A program made the translations under genes and the position numbers. 13,638 nucleotides of DNA from CAVSWN01 sp046728115. Its GTDB lineage: Bacteria > Acidobacteriota > Vicinamibacteria > Vicinamibacterales > CAVVIG01. Where the stretch lies: NCBI GenBank assembly GCA_046728115.1, contig JBKPDW010000201.1, positions 1 to 13,638 of the forward strand, read 5' to 3'. Positions 7,597 through 13,638 of this stretch are shown here, piece by piece. Positions within the stretch are counted from its first letter, which is position 1. The number at the start of each line of letters is the position of its first letter. The notes beneath the pieces were generated by a model. That model did no database searches. It was not told the DNA's origin and saw only the letters and a program-made list of their open reading frames with translations.

Positions 7597-9183
7597 CTAC
7601 GACCGAGCGGCCTCTGCCATCTCGCGCAGCTTGAACCGCTGAATCTTCCCCGTCGCCGTTTTCGGCAGTTCCGGCAGAAACTCGATCCACCGCGGACGTT
7701 TGTACTCGGCGAGGTGGTCGCGGACGAATTGCTGAAGCTCGGCGGCCAAGTCCGGAGAGCCGACCGCCTCTCCGCGAAGGACGACGAACGCCATCGGTTT
7801 CAACAGCGCATCGTGGTCTTCCCGCCCCACGACTCCGCACTCGAGGACCGCGGCGTGCGTGATGAGCGCGTTCTCCACCTCGACCGGGCTCACCCATTGG
7901 CCGCCAACCTTGAGCATGTCGTCGGATCGCCCGGCGTACCAGAAATAGCCGTCCTCGTCCCGCGTGTACTTGTCGCCGGTGCGAATCCACCGCCCCTCGA
8001 TCGTGTTCTTCGTTTTCTCGTGCTGATTCCAGTACGCGGCGCAAACCGAATCGCCTTCGATCCACAGATTGCCGATCTGTCCCGGCTCAACTGGCACGCC
8101 GTTGTCGTCGCGCACACGCGCGTCGTATCCGGGCACGAGCAATCCGCTGGATCCAGGACGGATGGCATCGGGCCGATTCGAGATGAACATGTGCAGTGCT
8201 TCGGTCGATCCGATCCCGTCGATGAGGTGGATGCCAAACCGGCTCTTGAAGCGCTCGTACAGCGCCGGCGGCAACGCCTCGCCGGCAGACACAGCAAGCC
8301 GCACACTCGACAGGTCGAAGTCGCGATCGGGCTCGCCGCGCGTATGCGCCAGCATCATTCCGTAGCCGGTCGGGACCGAGTAGAACAGCGTCGGCCGATG
8401 CTTCTCGATCACTGTGTACACATTCTGCGGTGTTGGCGGACCGGGCCACAGAATCGTCGTCGCGCCCACCGACAACGGGAAGTACAGCGCGTTGCCGAGA
8501 CCGTACGCGAAGAACAGCTTGGCGACGCTGAAGGTGCGATCCGTCGGCCGGATGCCGAGGATGCCTTTGCCGAACAGCTCCGCGCACACCACCATGTCGT
8601 GCTGCAGATGCACGCATCCCTTCGGCGCACCGGTGCTTCCCGACGAATACATCCAGAAGGCGGGCGCATCCCGGCTCGTCGGCTCGGCTTCGAGATCGGG
8701 CGATCCCGACTCGAGCAGCTCGAAAAAGGTGCCGCAGGTGTTTTCGACGACGATGATGTGGCGCAGCGACTGGCGTGCGTTCGGTGGAATACGCTCGATC
8801 TGCGGGAGCAGCTCGGCGCTCACAATCAGTATGCTCGCGCGCGAATCGTGGAGCACGTACTGGTAATCCGCCGGCTTCCACAGCGTGTTGAGCGGAACCG
8901 GCACCGCACCGATCTTGATCGCGCCGAAGAAGCTGTACGCGAAGGCGGGGCCGTCGAGCATCAGCAGGAGCACGCGCTCTTCGCACCGGATGGCCAGCCG
9001 ATCGCGGATCGCGCTGCCGAGCCGGTTCACGTTCTGCAGCAGCTCGCGATAGGTGATGCGCTCGTCACCGCACTCGATGGCGACTCGATCTCCCCGGCCT
9101 TCCGCGACGTTGCGATCGACGAAATAGGTCGCGGCGTTGAACCGTTCCGGGACGCCGAGGTCGGCTGCCGTCACCGCGCTCAT
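7597..9183 (-). CDS. benzoate-CoA ligase
   Basis: Activates benzoate with ATP and CoA to benzoyl-CoA, AMP and pyrophosphate, the entry step of the box pathway. The 528-residue length matches the family. Motifs of the adenylate-forming superfamily are all present: the phosphate loop YSSGSTGAPKG at 179-189, the GSTEALHMF adenine-pocket region at 325-333, YFWYAGRSDDMLKVGGQWVSP at 413-432 with the hinge Asp, and the catalytic lysine K513 in PKTATGKIQRFK. The ligase-specific N-terminus PERFNAATYFVDRNV, close to benzoate-CoA ligases, argues for benzoate rather than a fatty acid. The start is ATG 9183, which overlaps the thioesterase stop by four bases (ATGA), a sign of translational coupling; the frame extends further upstream only through the thioesterase gene. 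Related substrates such as hydroxy- or aminobenzoates cannot be excluded. Confidence 0.94.
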   Translation of the reverse strand: MSAVTAADLGVPERFNAATYFVDRNVAEGRGDRVAIECGDERITYRELLQNVNRLGSAIRDRLAIRCEERVLLLMLDGPAFAYSFFGAIKIGAVPVPLNTLWKPADYQYVLHDSRASILIVSAELLPQIERIPPNARQSLRHIIVVENTCGTFFELLESGSPDLEAEPTSRDAPAFWMYSSGSTGAPKGCVHLQHDMVVCAELFGKGILGIRPTDRTFSVAKLFFAYGLGNALYFPLSVGATTILWPGPPTPQNVYTVIEKHRPTLFYSVPTGYGMMLAHTRGEPDRDFDLSSVRLAVSAGEALPPALYERFKSRFGIHLIDGIGSTEALHMFISNRPDAIRPGSSGLLVPGYDARVRDDNGVPVEPGQIGNLWIEGDSVCAAYWNQHEKTKNTIEGRWIRTGDKYTRDEDGYFWYAGRSDDMLKVGGQWVSPVEVENALITHAAVLECGVVGREDHDALLKPMAFVVLRGEAVGSPDLAAELQQFVRDHLAEYKRPRWIEFLPELPKTATGKIQRFKLREMAEAARS

Positions 9184-9596
9184 GTGCGTGCCGGGCTCAA
9201 GAGCGTGTGAATGGTCTCGGGAATCGATCGCGGTGCAAATGTCCGGGCATCTACGCATGCGACGCGGTACGAGGCTTCGCAGATCAGGCGGTCGGTCCCG
9301 CGCTCGTGAATATCGAACGCGAATCCCAGACGTCGATCCGTCAGCTCATTCACGCCGACGCCGATCGACAGCTCGTCGCCGAGCCTCGCCGGCGATCGGA
9401 ACCGTGACTGCAGCGACGTCCGCGGCATGAAGATTTTGAGCTCCTTCAGGAGCGACGTGCGGTCGCTGCCGAGCCGCCGATACAGATCCTCCTCCGCGTT
9501 CTCGAAGTAGCGGAAGAAGACGCCGAACCAGACGATGCCGGCTGGATCGGTGTCGGGCCACATGACGCGCACGTCGTTGTGATGGAAGAGCGACAC
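9180..9596 (-). CDS. acyl-CoA thioesterase, 4-hydroxybenzoyl-CoA thioesterase family
   Basis: A 138-residue single-domain hotdog-fold protein. MWPDTDPAGIVWFGVFFRYFENA at residues 12-34 is the family signature, and D17 falls where the catalytic Asp17 of the Pseudomonas 4-hydroxybenzoyl-CoA thioesterase lies. It should hydrolyse an aromatic acyl-CoA in the cytoplasm. The Azoarcus evansii box cluster also encodes a benzoyl-CoA thioesterase, thought to prevent CoA depletion when benzoyl-CoA accumulates, and the same job fits here because the gene is the first of an operon with benzoate-CoA ligase. The start is GTG 9596, giving the usual length and a typical N-terminus; an open frame runs on to 9680 but would overlap divergent lipA. 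There is no Shine-Dalgarno sequence, and the predicted transcript starts only about two bases upstream. Confidence 0.88.
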   Translation of the reverse strand: MSLFHHNDVRVMWPDTDPAGIVWFGVFFRYFENAEEDLYRRLGSDRTSLLKELKIFMPRTSLQSRFRSPARLGDELSIGVGVNELTDRRLGFAFDIHERGTDRLICEASYRVACVDARTFAPRSIPETIHTLLSPART

Positions 9597-9603
9597 GGAC
9601 CGA

Positions 9604-9610
9604 TATAATA
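9604..9610. promoter_or_regulatory. shared divergent -10 element between lipA and the thioesterase operon
   Basis: TATAATA reads as a perfect TATAAT (9604-9609) toward lipA and as TATTAT (9610-9605) toward the thioesterase. Predicted starts are near 9616 (plus) and 9598 (minus), only about 2-3 bases before the respective GTG codons at 9619 and 9596, and neither gene has a Shine-Dalgarno sequence. Matching -35 boxes are poor on both sides, so the promoter strength is uncertain. Confidence 0.5.
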
Positions 9611-9618
9611 AATCGATC

Positions 9619-10521
9619 GTGGCTCGCATCATTCCACTGGCGTCCGCGCAACCAAGACCGCCGAAACCCGAGTGGCTCAAGGTGCGGGCGCCCGGTTCGC
9701 CCAGCTATTTGCGCCTCAAGAGCCTGATGCGCGAGTTGAATTTGCACACGGTCTGTGAAGAGGCGCAGTGCCCGAACATCGGCGAGTGCTGGCATCACGG
9801 CACGGCCACGTTCATGATCCTGGGCGACGTCTGCACGCGGGCGTGCTCGTACTGCGCGGTAAGGCACGGCCGGCCTCATCCCATCGACGCCGCCGAACCG
9901 GCGCGCGTCGCCGATGCGATCGCCGCGCTCAACCTGAGCTACGTCGTCATCACATCGGTCGATCGCGACGATGTCACGGACGGCGGCGCGTCGATTTTTG
10001 CGGACACGGTTCGTCAGACACGCGAGCGGCTGCCGGCCTGCCGGATTGAAGTGCTCATTCCGGACTTTCAGGGCAACGAGCGCGCTTTGCAAACCGTCCT
10101 CGACGCGCGGCCGGACATTCTGAATCACAACACCGAGACGGTGCCGCGCCTGTACCGCATGGCGCGTTCCGGAGGCCGCTACTCGCGCACGCTGGAACTG
10201 CTGGAGCGCTCGAAGCGTTACGCTCGCGACATTCCAACCAAGACAGGTCTGATGGTGGGACTCGGCGAGGAGCACGTTGAACTCGTGGCCACGTTCACCG
10301 ACCTCCGCCGCGTGGGCTGCGAGATTCTAACCATCGGGCAGTACCTGCGGCCGTCAGCAGCGCATGCGCCGATGGTTCGGTACTACCATCCGGACGAATT
10401 CCGGCAGCTGAAAGCGATCGCGCTCGACCTGGGCTTCGTGCACGTGGAATCCGGTCCGCTGGTGCGCAGTTCGTATCATGCGCACGAAACCGCGGACGCA
10501 TACGAACGCGCGCTGGGATGA
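9619..10521 (+). CDS. lipA: lipoyl synthase
   Basis: A radical-SAM enzyme that inserts two sulfur atoms into the octanoyl chain on lipoyl domains of 2-oxoacid dehydrogenases and the glycine cleavage H protein. The 300-residue length is normal. The auxiliary cluster cysteines C46, C51 and C57 are in CEEAQCPNIGEC (C-x4-C-x5-C), the radical-SAM cysteines C72, C76 and C79 are in CTRACSYC (C-x3-C-x2-C), and RSSYHA at 283-288 holds the C-terminal serine that ligates the auxiliary cluster. VRHGRPHPIDAAEP after the SAM motif is also typical. The start is GTG 9619, with the N-terminus running straight into RAPGSPSYLRLKSLMRELNLHTVCEEA. No lipB or dehydrogenase gene is adjacent, so this is a housekeeping gene apparently flanked by catabolic genes. 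Confidence 0.97.
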   Translation: MARIIPLASAQPRPPKPEWLKVRAPGSPSYLRLKSLMRELNLHTVCEEAQCPNIGECWHHGTATFMILGDVCTRACSYCAVRHGRPHPIDAAEPARVADAIAALNLSYVVITSVDRDDVTDGGASIFADTVRQTRERLPACRIEVLIPDFQGNERALQTVLDARPDILNHNTETVPRLYRMARSGGRYSRTLELLERSKRYARDIPTKTGLMVGLGEEHVELVATFTDLRRVGCEILTIGQYLRPSAAHAPMVRYYHPDEFRQLKAIALDLGFVHVESGPLVRSSYHAHETADAYERALG

Positions 10522-10523
10522 CT

Positions 10524-10659
10524 CGGAAACCTGTAACGCGTGGCATGTAGCGCGCGGCTTTCATTTCCACGTCGGCGGACCTGAAAGGCTCGCCCTCCAG
10601 ACTCGCCCTGAATTGCCCCCGACTTCGCCACCACGGTGAACACGGAGGACAGAGGGCCA
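10524..10659. repeat. intergenic region with repeat-like hairpin and CACGGAGGACA motif
   Basis: The 138 bases between convergent lipA and the coxG-like gene contain no gene. GGCG at 10574-10577 and CGCC at 10591-10594, with CCT/AGG inside them, make a hairpin around GAA with one 2-base internal mismatch. Further on, CACCACGGTGAACACGGAGG (10627-10646) plus ACAGAGGG resembles the 'CCACGGAGGACACGGAG' intergenic repeat seen in many copies in acidobacterial and related genomes. Both assignments come from memory of such sequences; copy number in this genome is not known. One or both may act in 3'-end formation for the two converging transcripts. Confidence 0.4.
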
Positions 10660-11100
10660 TCACGGCTCCAGCAGCGCCAGCGTCAGCTGCTTGAAGAAAT
10701 CGTCGGCGAGTTTTCTGGCCGCAGCTTCGACGAGCCGCGATCCAACCGCGGCGATCACACCACCGACCTGAACGTCTGCATCGCACGCGACGCGAGTCAT
10801 GTCGGCCTCCGGTGTCAGCACGATGGCGGCGGAACCGCGTACGAATCCAGGAGCACCCTTTCCTTCGACGCTCAGCGTCAACGAATCCGGAGGGTGTGGA
10901 TTGCGGATGGCGGCCTTGCCGGTGTAGGTGCCTTTCAATCCGGCAAGGCCGATCTTGAGCGTGGCCGCGTATTCGTTCTCACCTGCCGCCACCAGCGATT
11001 CACATCCGGGAATCGACCGGCGCAGCATTTCGGGATCGACGAGGGCGGCAAATACGCGATCGCGATCGGCGGGAACGAGGCTGGTCAGCGCAAGCTTCAC
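10660..11100 (-). CDS. coxG: CoxG-like SRPBCC-family protein
   Basis: A 146-residue protein of the CoxG branch of the SRPBCC/START-like fold, with the typical opening LVPADRDRVFAALVDPEMLRRSIPGCESL (residues 8-36) and the GLAGLKGTYTGKA and GAPGFVRGSAAIVLTPE segments. In CO dehydrogenase clusters CoxG helps connect the molybdenum enzyme to the membrane and quinone pool. This copy is short: it ends soon after the last helix (LADDFFKQLTLALLEP) and lacks the C-terminal membrane anchor of longer CoxG proteins. The GTG start is two bases after the FAD-subunit stop (TAG-AG-GTG), so it is surely in the same operon, probably translationally coupled. A role in maturation or electron transfer of its partner enzyme is inferred from family and position. 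Confidence 0.85.
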   Translation of the reverse strand: MKLALTSLVPADRDRVFAALVDPEMLRRSIPGCESLVAAGENEYAATLKIGLAGLKGTYTGKAAIRNPHPPDSLTLSVEGKGAPGFVRGSAAIVLTPEADMTRVACDADVQVGGVIAAVGSRLVEAAARKLADDFFKQLTLALLEP

Positions 11101-11102
11101 CT

Positions 11103-11945
11103 CTACGCCCGCGCGATCGCTCGTTCAAGGGCACGCCGCGTGTTCACTTGCGCCAGATGGATGCGATACGCCGACGATGCGTGGATGTCGCTCAGTGCCT
11201 CGACACCGTCCGCCGCGTGAGCCGCCGCCTTGGCAATCGCGTCGGCCGATGGCGACCGTTGTCCCGAGAGCGCCCGTTCCACCGCTGTCGCGCGATAGGC
11301 CTTCGCCGCGACGCCCGTGACCCCAATCCGAACTCTATCTGCGCCGACGACGGCCGCAACGCCGGCTACGGCGAAACCACTCGCCTTTTGCTCCGTCTTT
11401 TCGTACGCGGCCGTCGCGCCGGTCACGGGCACGCGGATCTCCGTGATGATTTCGGCCGGGCCCAGCACAGTCTGGAGCAGATCGACGAAGAACGACGTGG
11501 CGCGAATCGTCCGACGGCCCTGCGGTCCAGCGACGTCGATTTCGGCCTCGAGCGCCAGGACCGACGCCGGATAGTCGGCGGCGGGATCGGCATGCGCCAG
11601 GCTGCCGCCAATCGTACCCTTGTTGCGAACCTGCACGTCGCCGATCACGGAGGCGGCGTCCACCAGCAGTGGGCATTTCTTCTTGAGCAGCGATGACGAT
11701 TCGATCTCGTGATGCGTGGTCGTCGCGCCGATCGCAATCAGAACACCGGCTTCGCGGATGTAGCTCAGATCCCTGATGCGAGCGATGTCGATCACGACCT
11801 TCGGCCGCGCCAGCCGCAGCTTCATCGCCGGGATCAGGCTATGTCCACCTGCGAGCACCTTGGCATCGTCGCCGTGCTGCGCCAGGAGGGCAACAGCCTC
11901 GTCAATGGTGGATGGCCGGTGATAGTCGAAACTCGCCGGATACAT
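11103..11945 (-). CDS. coxM: molybdenum hydroxylase FAD-binding subunit (CoxM-like)
   Basis: A 280-residue medium subunit of a xanthine dehydrogenase/CO dehydrogenase-type complex; it carries FAD and passes electrons from the iron-sulfur subunit to the acceptor. The two flavin-binding motifs are clear: AGGHSLIP at residues 32-39 and TIGGSLAHADPAADYP at 111-126. The C-terminal CO-dehydrogenase-flavoprotein domain follows from about residue 175. The length is usual for CoxM (about 280-290) and there is no room for the extra iron-sulfur loop of the 4-hydroxybenzoyl-CoA reductase beta subunit. ATG 11945 is supported by AGGAG five bases upstream. It lies 43 bases after the coxL-like stop and two bases before coxG. 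The substrate depends on the large subunit and is unknown. Confidence 0.93.
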   Translation of the reverse strand: MYPASFDYHRPSTIDEAVALLAQHGDDAKVLAGGHSLIPAMKLRLARPKVVIDIARIRDLSYIREAGVLIAIGATTTHHEIESSSLLKKKCPLLVDAASVIGDVQVRNKGTIGGSLAHADPAADYPASVLALEAEIDVAGPQGRRTIRATSFFVDLLQTVLGPAEIITEIRVPVTGATAAYEKTEQKASGFAVAGVAAVVGADRVRIGVTGVAAKAYRATAVERALSGQRSPSADAIAKAAAHAADGVEALSDIHASSAYRIHLAQVNTRRALERAIARA

Positions 11946-11961
11946 GTCGGCTCCTCACAAG

Positions 11962-11984
11962 GGCTGATGGCTGGTGGCTGATGG
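11962..11984. repeat. short tandem heptamer repeat between the coxL- and coxM-like genes
   Basis: Three near-identical 7-base units GGCTGAT, GGCTGGT, GGCTGAT run head to tail, followed by a GG. It occupies most of the 43-base gap between the coxL-like stop and the ribosome site of coxM. Three copies is too few to claim a role; it could be slippage-derived and might vary between strains. Confidence 0.6.
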
Positions 11985-11988
11985 CCAT

Positions 11989-13638
11989 CTAGCCGGCAGC
12001 CATGGCTGCAACCGGGGCTTTCTGCTGTATCGCCTTCCACACACGCTCGGGCGTCATCGGCATGTCGAGGTGCGTGATGCCGAGTGGCGCAAGCGCGTCG
12101 AGCACGGCGTTGGCAATGGCTGGCGTCGCTCCGATGGTTCCTGCCTCGCCCACACCCTTCACGCCGAGCGGATTGCTCGACGACGGCGTCACGGTGTGCC
12201 CGATGATGAACTCCGGGATGTCGACCGCCCGCGGCAACGGATAATCCATCAGCTCGCCGGTCAGCAACTGACCGCTGTCGTCGTACACGGTCTGCTCGAA
12301 CAAGGCCTGACCGATGGAGTGCGCGATGCCGCCCTGCACCTGACCTTCGACGAGCAGCGGATTGATCTGCGGTCCGCAATCGTCAACCGCCACGTACTTG
12401 GTGATCGAGACCTGCCCGGTGTCGCGGTCGACGTCCACGGCGCAGATGTGCGTACCGAAGGGAAACGTGAAATTCTGCGGTTCGAAGAAACTGGATGCTT
12501 CCAACCCCGGCTCCACGTCGAGCGGGAGGTTTTTCGCGACGTACGCTTCGACGGCGAGCTGGCCCCACCCAAGCTCGGTCGTCGTCACCCCTGGCGATCC
12601 GAAGACGCCGTCCTTGAACTCCACGTGATCGGCTGTCGTTTCGAGCAAATGCGCGGCGAACTTCTTGGCCTTCGCGATGACCTTGTCGATGCACATGACC
12701 AGAGCGCCGCCACCGACGGCCGCACCGCGGCTGCCGTAGGTGTCGCGGCCGTAAGGCGCGACGTTCGTATCGCCGTGCAGGACGACGATGTCTTCGAAAG
12801 GCACGCCGAGCCGATCGGCGGCGATCTGCGCGAAGGCGGTCTCCTGACCCTGCCCGTGGGGCGAAACGCCCGTGATCACCGTCACCTTGCCGGACATCTC
12901 CATCCGGACCGACGCCCATTCCCAGCCGCCGGCGGGCATGGCCTTGGACGGCCCCATGCCGCATATTTCGACGTACGTCGAGACACCGATGCCCGACAAT
13001 TTGCCCGCCGCCCGCATGTTGTCGCGGCGGCGCACGAGCTGTTCCCAACCGCCGAGCTCCCGCGCCTTCATCAGAGAGCCCTGGTAGTTACCGCTCTCGT
13101 AAACGAGGCCGCATGACGTGGCGAAGGGAAACTCGCTCGGCGACGGAAAATGCTTCATCCGTAAGTCGATGCGATCCACCCCGCACTCGTTGGCCACGAC
13201 ATCCATCAGCCGCTCGATGAGATACGTTGCCTCGGGGCGGCCGGCACCGCGATACGCGTCGGTGGACATCTTGTGCGTGTACACGCCGATGACCTCGAAC
13301 TTGATCGCGGGGATCTTGTAGCAACCGGTGAGGACGAGCCCGGTCAACGTCGGGACGGCTGGTGTCAGAAGCTGCAAATATGAACCGAGGTCGGCGATCG
13401 TGTGGGCTCTCAGGCCGAGAATCGTGCCGTCCTTCTTGACGGCGACTTCGTACTCGCCGATTTGATCGCGTCCGTGGGTTGTGCACGCGGCGTTTTCGCG
13501 CCGCGTCTCGGTCCATTTCACCGGGGTTTTGAGACGCTTTGCGAGGTGCGCGCACAGCGCCTCTTCAGCGTAGATGTTCAGCTTCGCTCCGAAACCGCCG
13601 CCCACTTCGGGCGCCACCACGCGCAGCTTGTTTTCAGG
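11989..13638 (-). CDS. coxL: molybdenum hydroxylase large subunit, form II CoxL-like, C-terminal part
   Basis: The last ~549 residues of a protein whose family is about 770-800 long; the N-terminus lies beyond the right edge and the frame is open to the last base (PENKLRVVAPEV before GGGFGAKL). It binds the molybdenum-cytosine-dinucleotide cofactor and holds the active site. Visible motifs are GGGFGAKL near 13590, the active-site loop AYRGAGRPEATY near 13230-13260, GVSPHGQGQETAFAQIAADRLG, GSRGAAVGGGALV, and KGVGEAGTIGATPAIANA near 12115-12165 with the conserved catalytic glutamate. True (form I) CO dehydrogenase has AYRCSFR at the loop, with the Cys that binds copper; here it is AYRGAGR, the form II signature. 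So CO oxidation is unlikely to be its main job, and an aldehyde, purine or aromatic substrate is possible. It is first in the order L-M-G; a small [2Fe-2S] subunit gene should lie upstream, outside the window. Confidence 0.93.
   Translation of the reverse strand, partial: PENKLRVVAPEVGGGFGAKLNIYAEEALCAHLAKRLKTPVKWTETRRENAACTTHGRDQIGEYEVAVKKDGTILGLRAHTIADLGSYLQLLTPAVPTLTGLVLTGCYKIPAIKFEVIGVYTHKMSTDAYRGAGRPEATYLIERLMDVVANECGVDRIDLRMKHFPSPSEFPFATSCGLVYESGNYQGSLMKARELGGWEQLVRRRDNMRAAGKLSGIGVSTYVEICGMGPSKAMPAGGWEWASVRMEMSGKVTVITGVSPHGQGQETAFAQIAADRLGVPFEDIVVLHGDTNVAPYGRDTYGSRGAAVGGGALVMCIDKVIAKAKKFAAHLLETTADHVEFKDGVFGSPGVTTTELGWGQLAVEAYVAKNLPLDVEPGLEASSFFEPQNFTFPFGTHICAVDVDRDTGQVSITKYVAVDDCGPQINPLLVEGQVQGGIAHSIGQALFEQTVYDDSGQLLTGELMDYPLPRAVDIPEFIIGHTVTPSSSNPLGVKGVGEAGTIGATPAIANAVLDALAPLGITHLDMPMTPERVWKAIQQKAPVAAMAAG

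Noticed and set aside
7714..9210. 498-codon open frame on the plus strand
   Set aside because: It lies antisense to benzoate-CoA ligase, whose motifs are unambiguous. Its product is rich in Arg, His and Gln with no recognisable domain, as expected for a shadow frame in GC-rich DNA.
9184..9258. Longer N-terminus for benzoate-CoA ligase
   Set aside because: The extra 25 codons overlap the thioesterase gene in another frame and do not look like a ligase N-terminus; ATG 9183 fits the ATGA overlap and the family length.
9597..9680. Longer N-terminus for the thioesterase
   Set aside because: It would read through the shared promoter and into lipA. GTG 9596 gives the standard family length and places the catalytic Asp at residue 17.
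9346..10275. 309-codon open frame on the minus strand opposite lipA
   Set aside because: It would overlap both lipA and the thioesterase, both strongly supported, and encodes nothing recognisable.
11974..13116. 380-codon open frame on the plus strand
   Set aside because: Antisense to the coxL-like gene; its low-complexity Arg/His/Asp composition and lack of a ribosome site mark it as a shadow.
11989..13638. True aerobic CO dehydrogenase large subunit
   Set aside because: The active-site loop is AYRGAGR, without the copper-binding cysteine of AYRCSFR.
11103..13638. 4-hydroxybenzoyl-CoA reductase (HcrA/HcrB), suggested by the aromatic context
   Set aside because: The FAD subunit is only 280 residues, too short for the extra iron-sulfur loop of HcrB, and the operon carries coxG, which fits the Cox-like branch. 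This is not a strict exclusion.

Overview
The window is GC-rich, densely coded bacterial DNA. It most likely comes from an Acidobacteriota genome, probably a Vicinamibacteria-type lineage. The best clue is the 802-residue duplicated orphan permease of the ADOP type at 5038-7446, a family greatly expanded in Acidobacteria. The intergenic hairpin and 'CACGGAGGACA' repeats at 10530-10659 resemble sequences I associate with that phylum. The taxonomy is an inference and was not checked against any database.

The main theme is aerobic, CoA-dependent breakdown of benzoate, the box pathway. On the minus strand, from the centre outward to the left edge, lie boxC (benzoyl-CoA-dihydrodiol lyase, 244-1875) and the first 72 codons of boxB (benzoyl-CoA 2,3-epoxidase oxygenase subunit, cut by the window start). 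A TetR-family regulator (1911-2567) is divergent from boxC. The 35 bases between them hold a perfect TTGAACG-N2-CGTTCAA operator. It lies inside the predicted tetR promoter and across the predicted boxC transcription start, so one protein could control both directions. A second box-related operon (9596 down to 7597, minus strand) encodes a 4-hydroxybenzoyl-CoA-thioesterase-family hotdog protein followed, with a 4-base ATGA overlap, by benzoate-CoA ligase. The pathway is therefore split: activation and its thioesterase in one operon, ring cleavage with the regulator in another.

Between the two box segments are two unrelated-looking genes on the minus strand. One is the ADOP permease (5038-7446). 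The other is a secreted multidomain protein (2585-4831) with a signal peptide, a large N-terminal domain, a carboxypeptidase-regulatory-like domain and a DUF11 domain. An 18-base perfect inverted repeat lies just upstream of the secreted-protein start.

To the right, lipA (lipoyl synthase, 9619-10521, plus strand) is divergent from the thioesterase. The two start codons are only 22 bases apart and appear to share one symmetric -10 element, TATAATA, giving near-leaderless transcripts both ways. After a 138-base gap with repeat-like hairpins comes a minus-strand operon of the molybdenum-hydroxylase (xanthine dehydrogenase/CO dehydrogenase) family: coxL-like large subunit (partial, running off the right edge), coxM-like FAD subunit and a short coxG-like SRPBCC protein. 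The large subunit carries AYRGAGR rather than the AYRCSFR loop of true CO dehydrogenase, so its substrate is unknown. Its position beside a benzoate pathway suggests, but does not show, an aromatic or aldehyde substrate. The iron-sulfur subunit (coxS) is not in the window. I saw no tRNA, rRNA, CRISPR array or insertion sequence.
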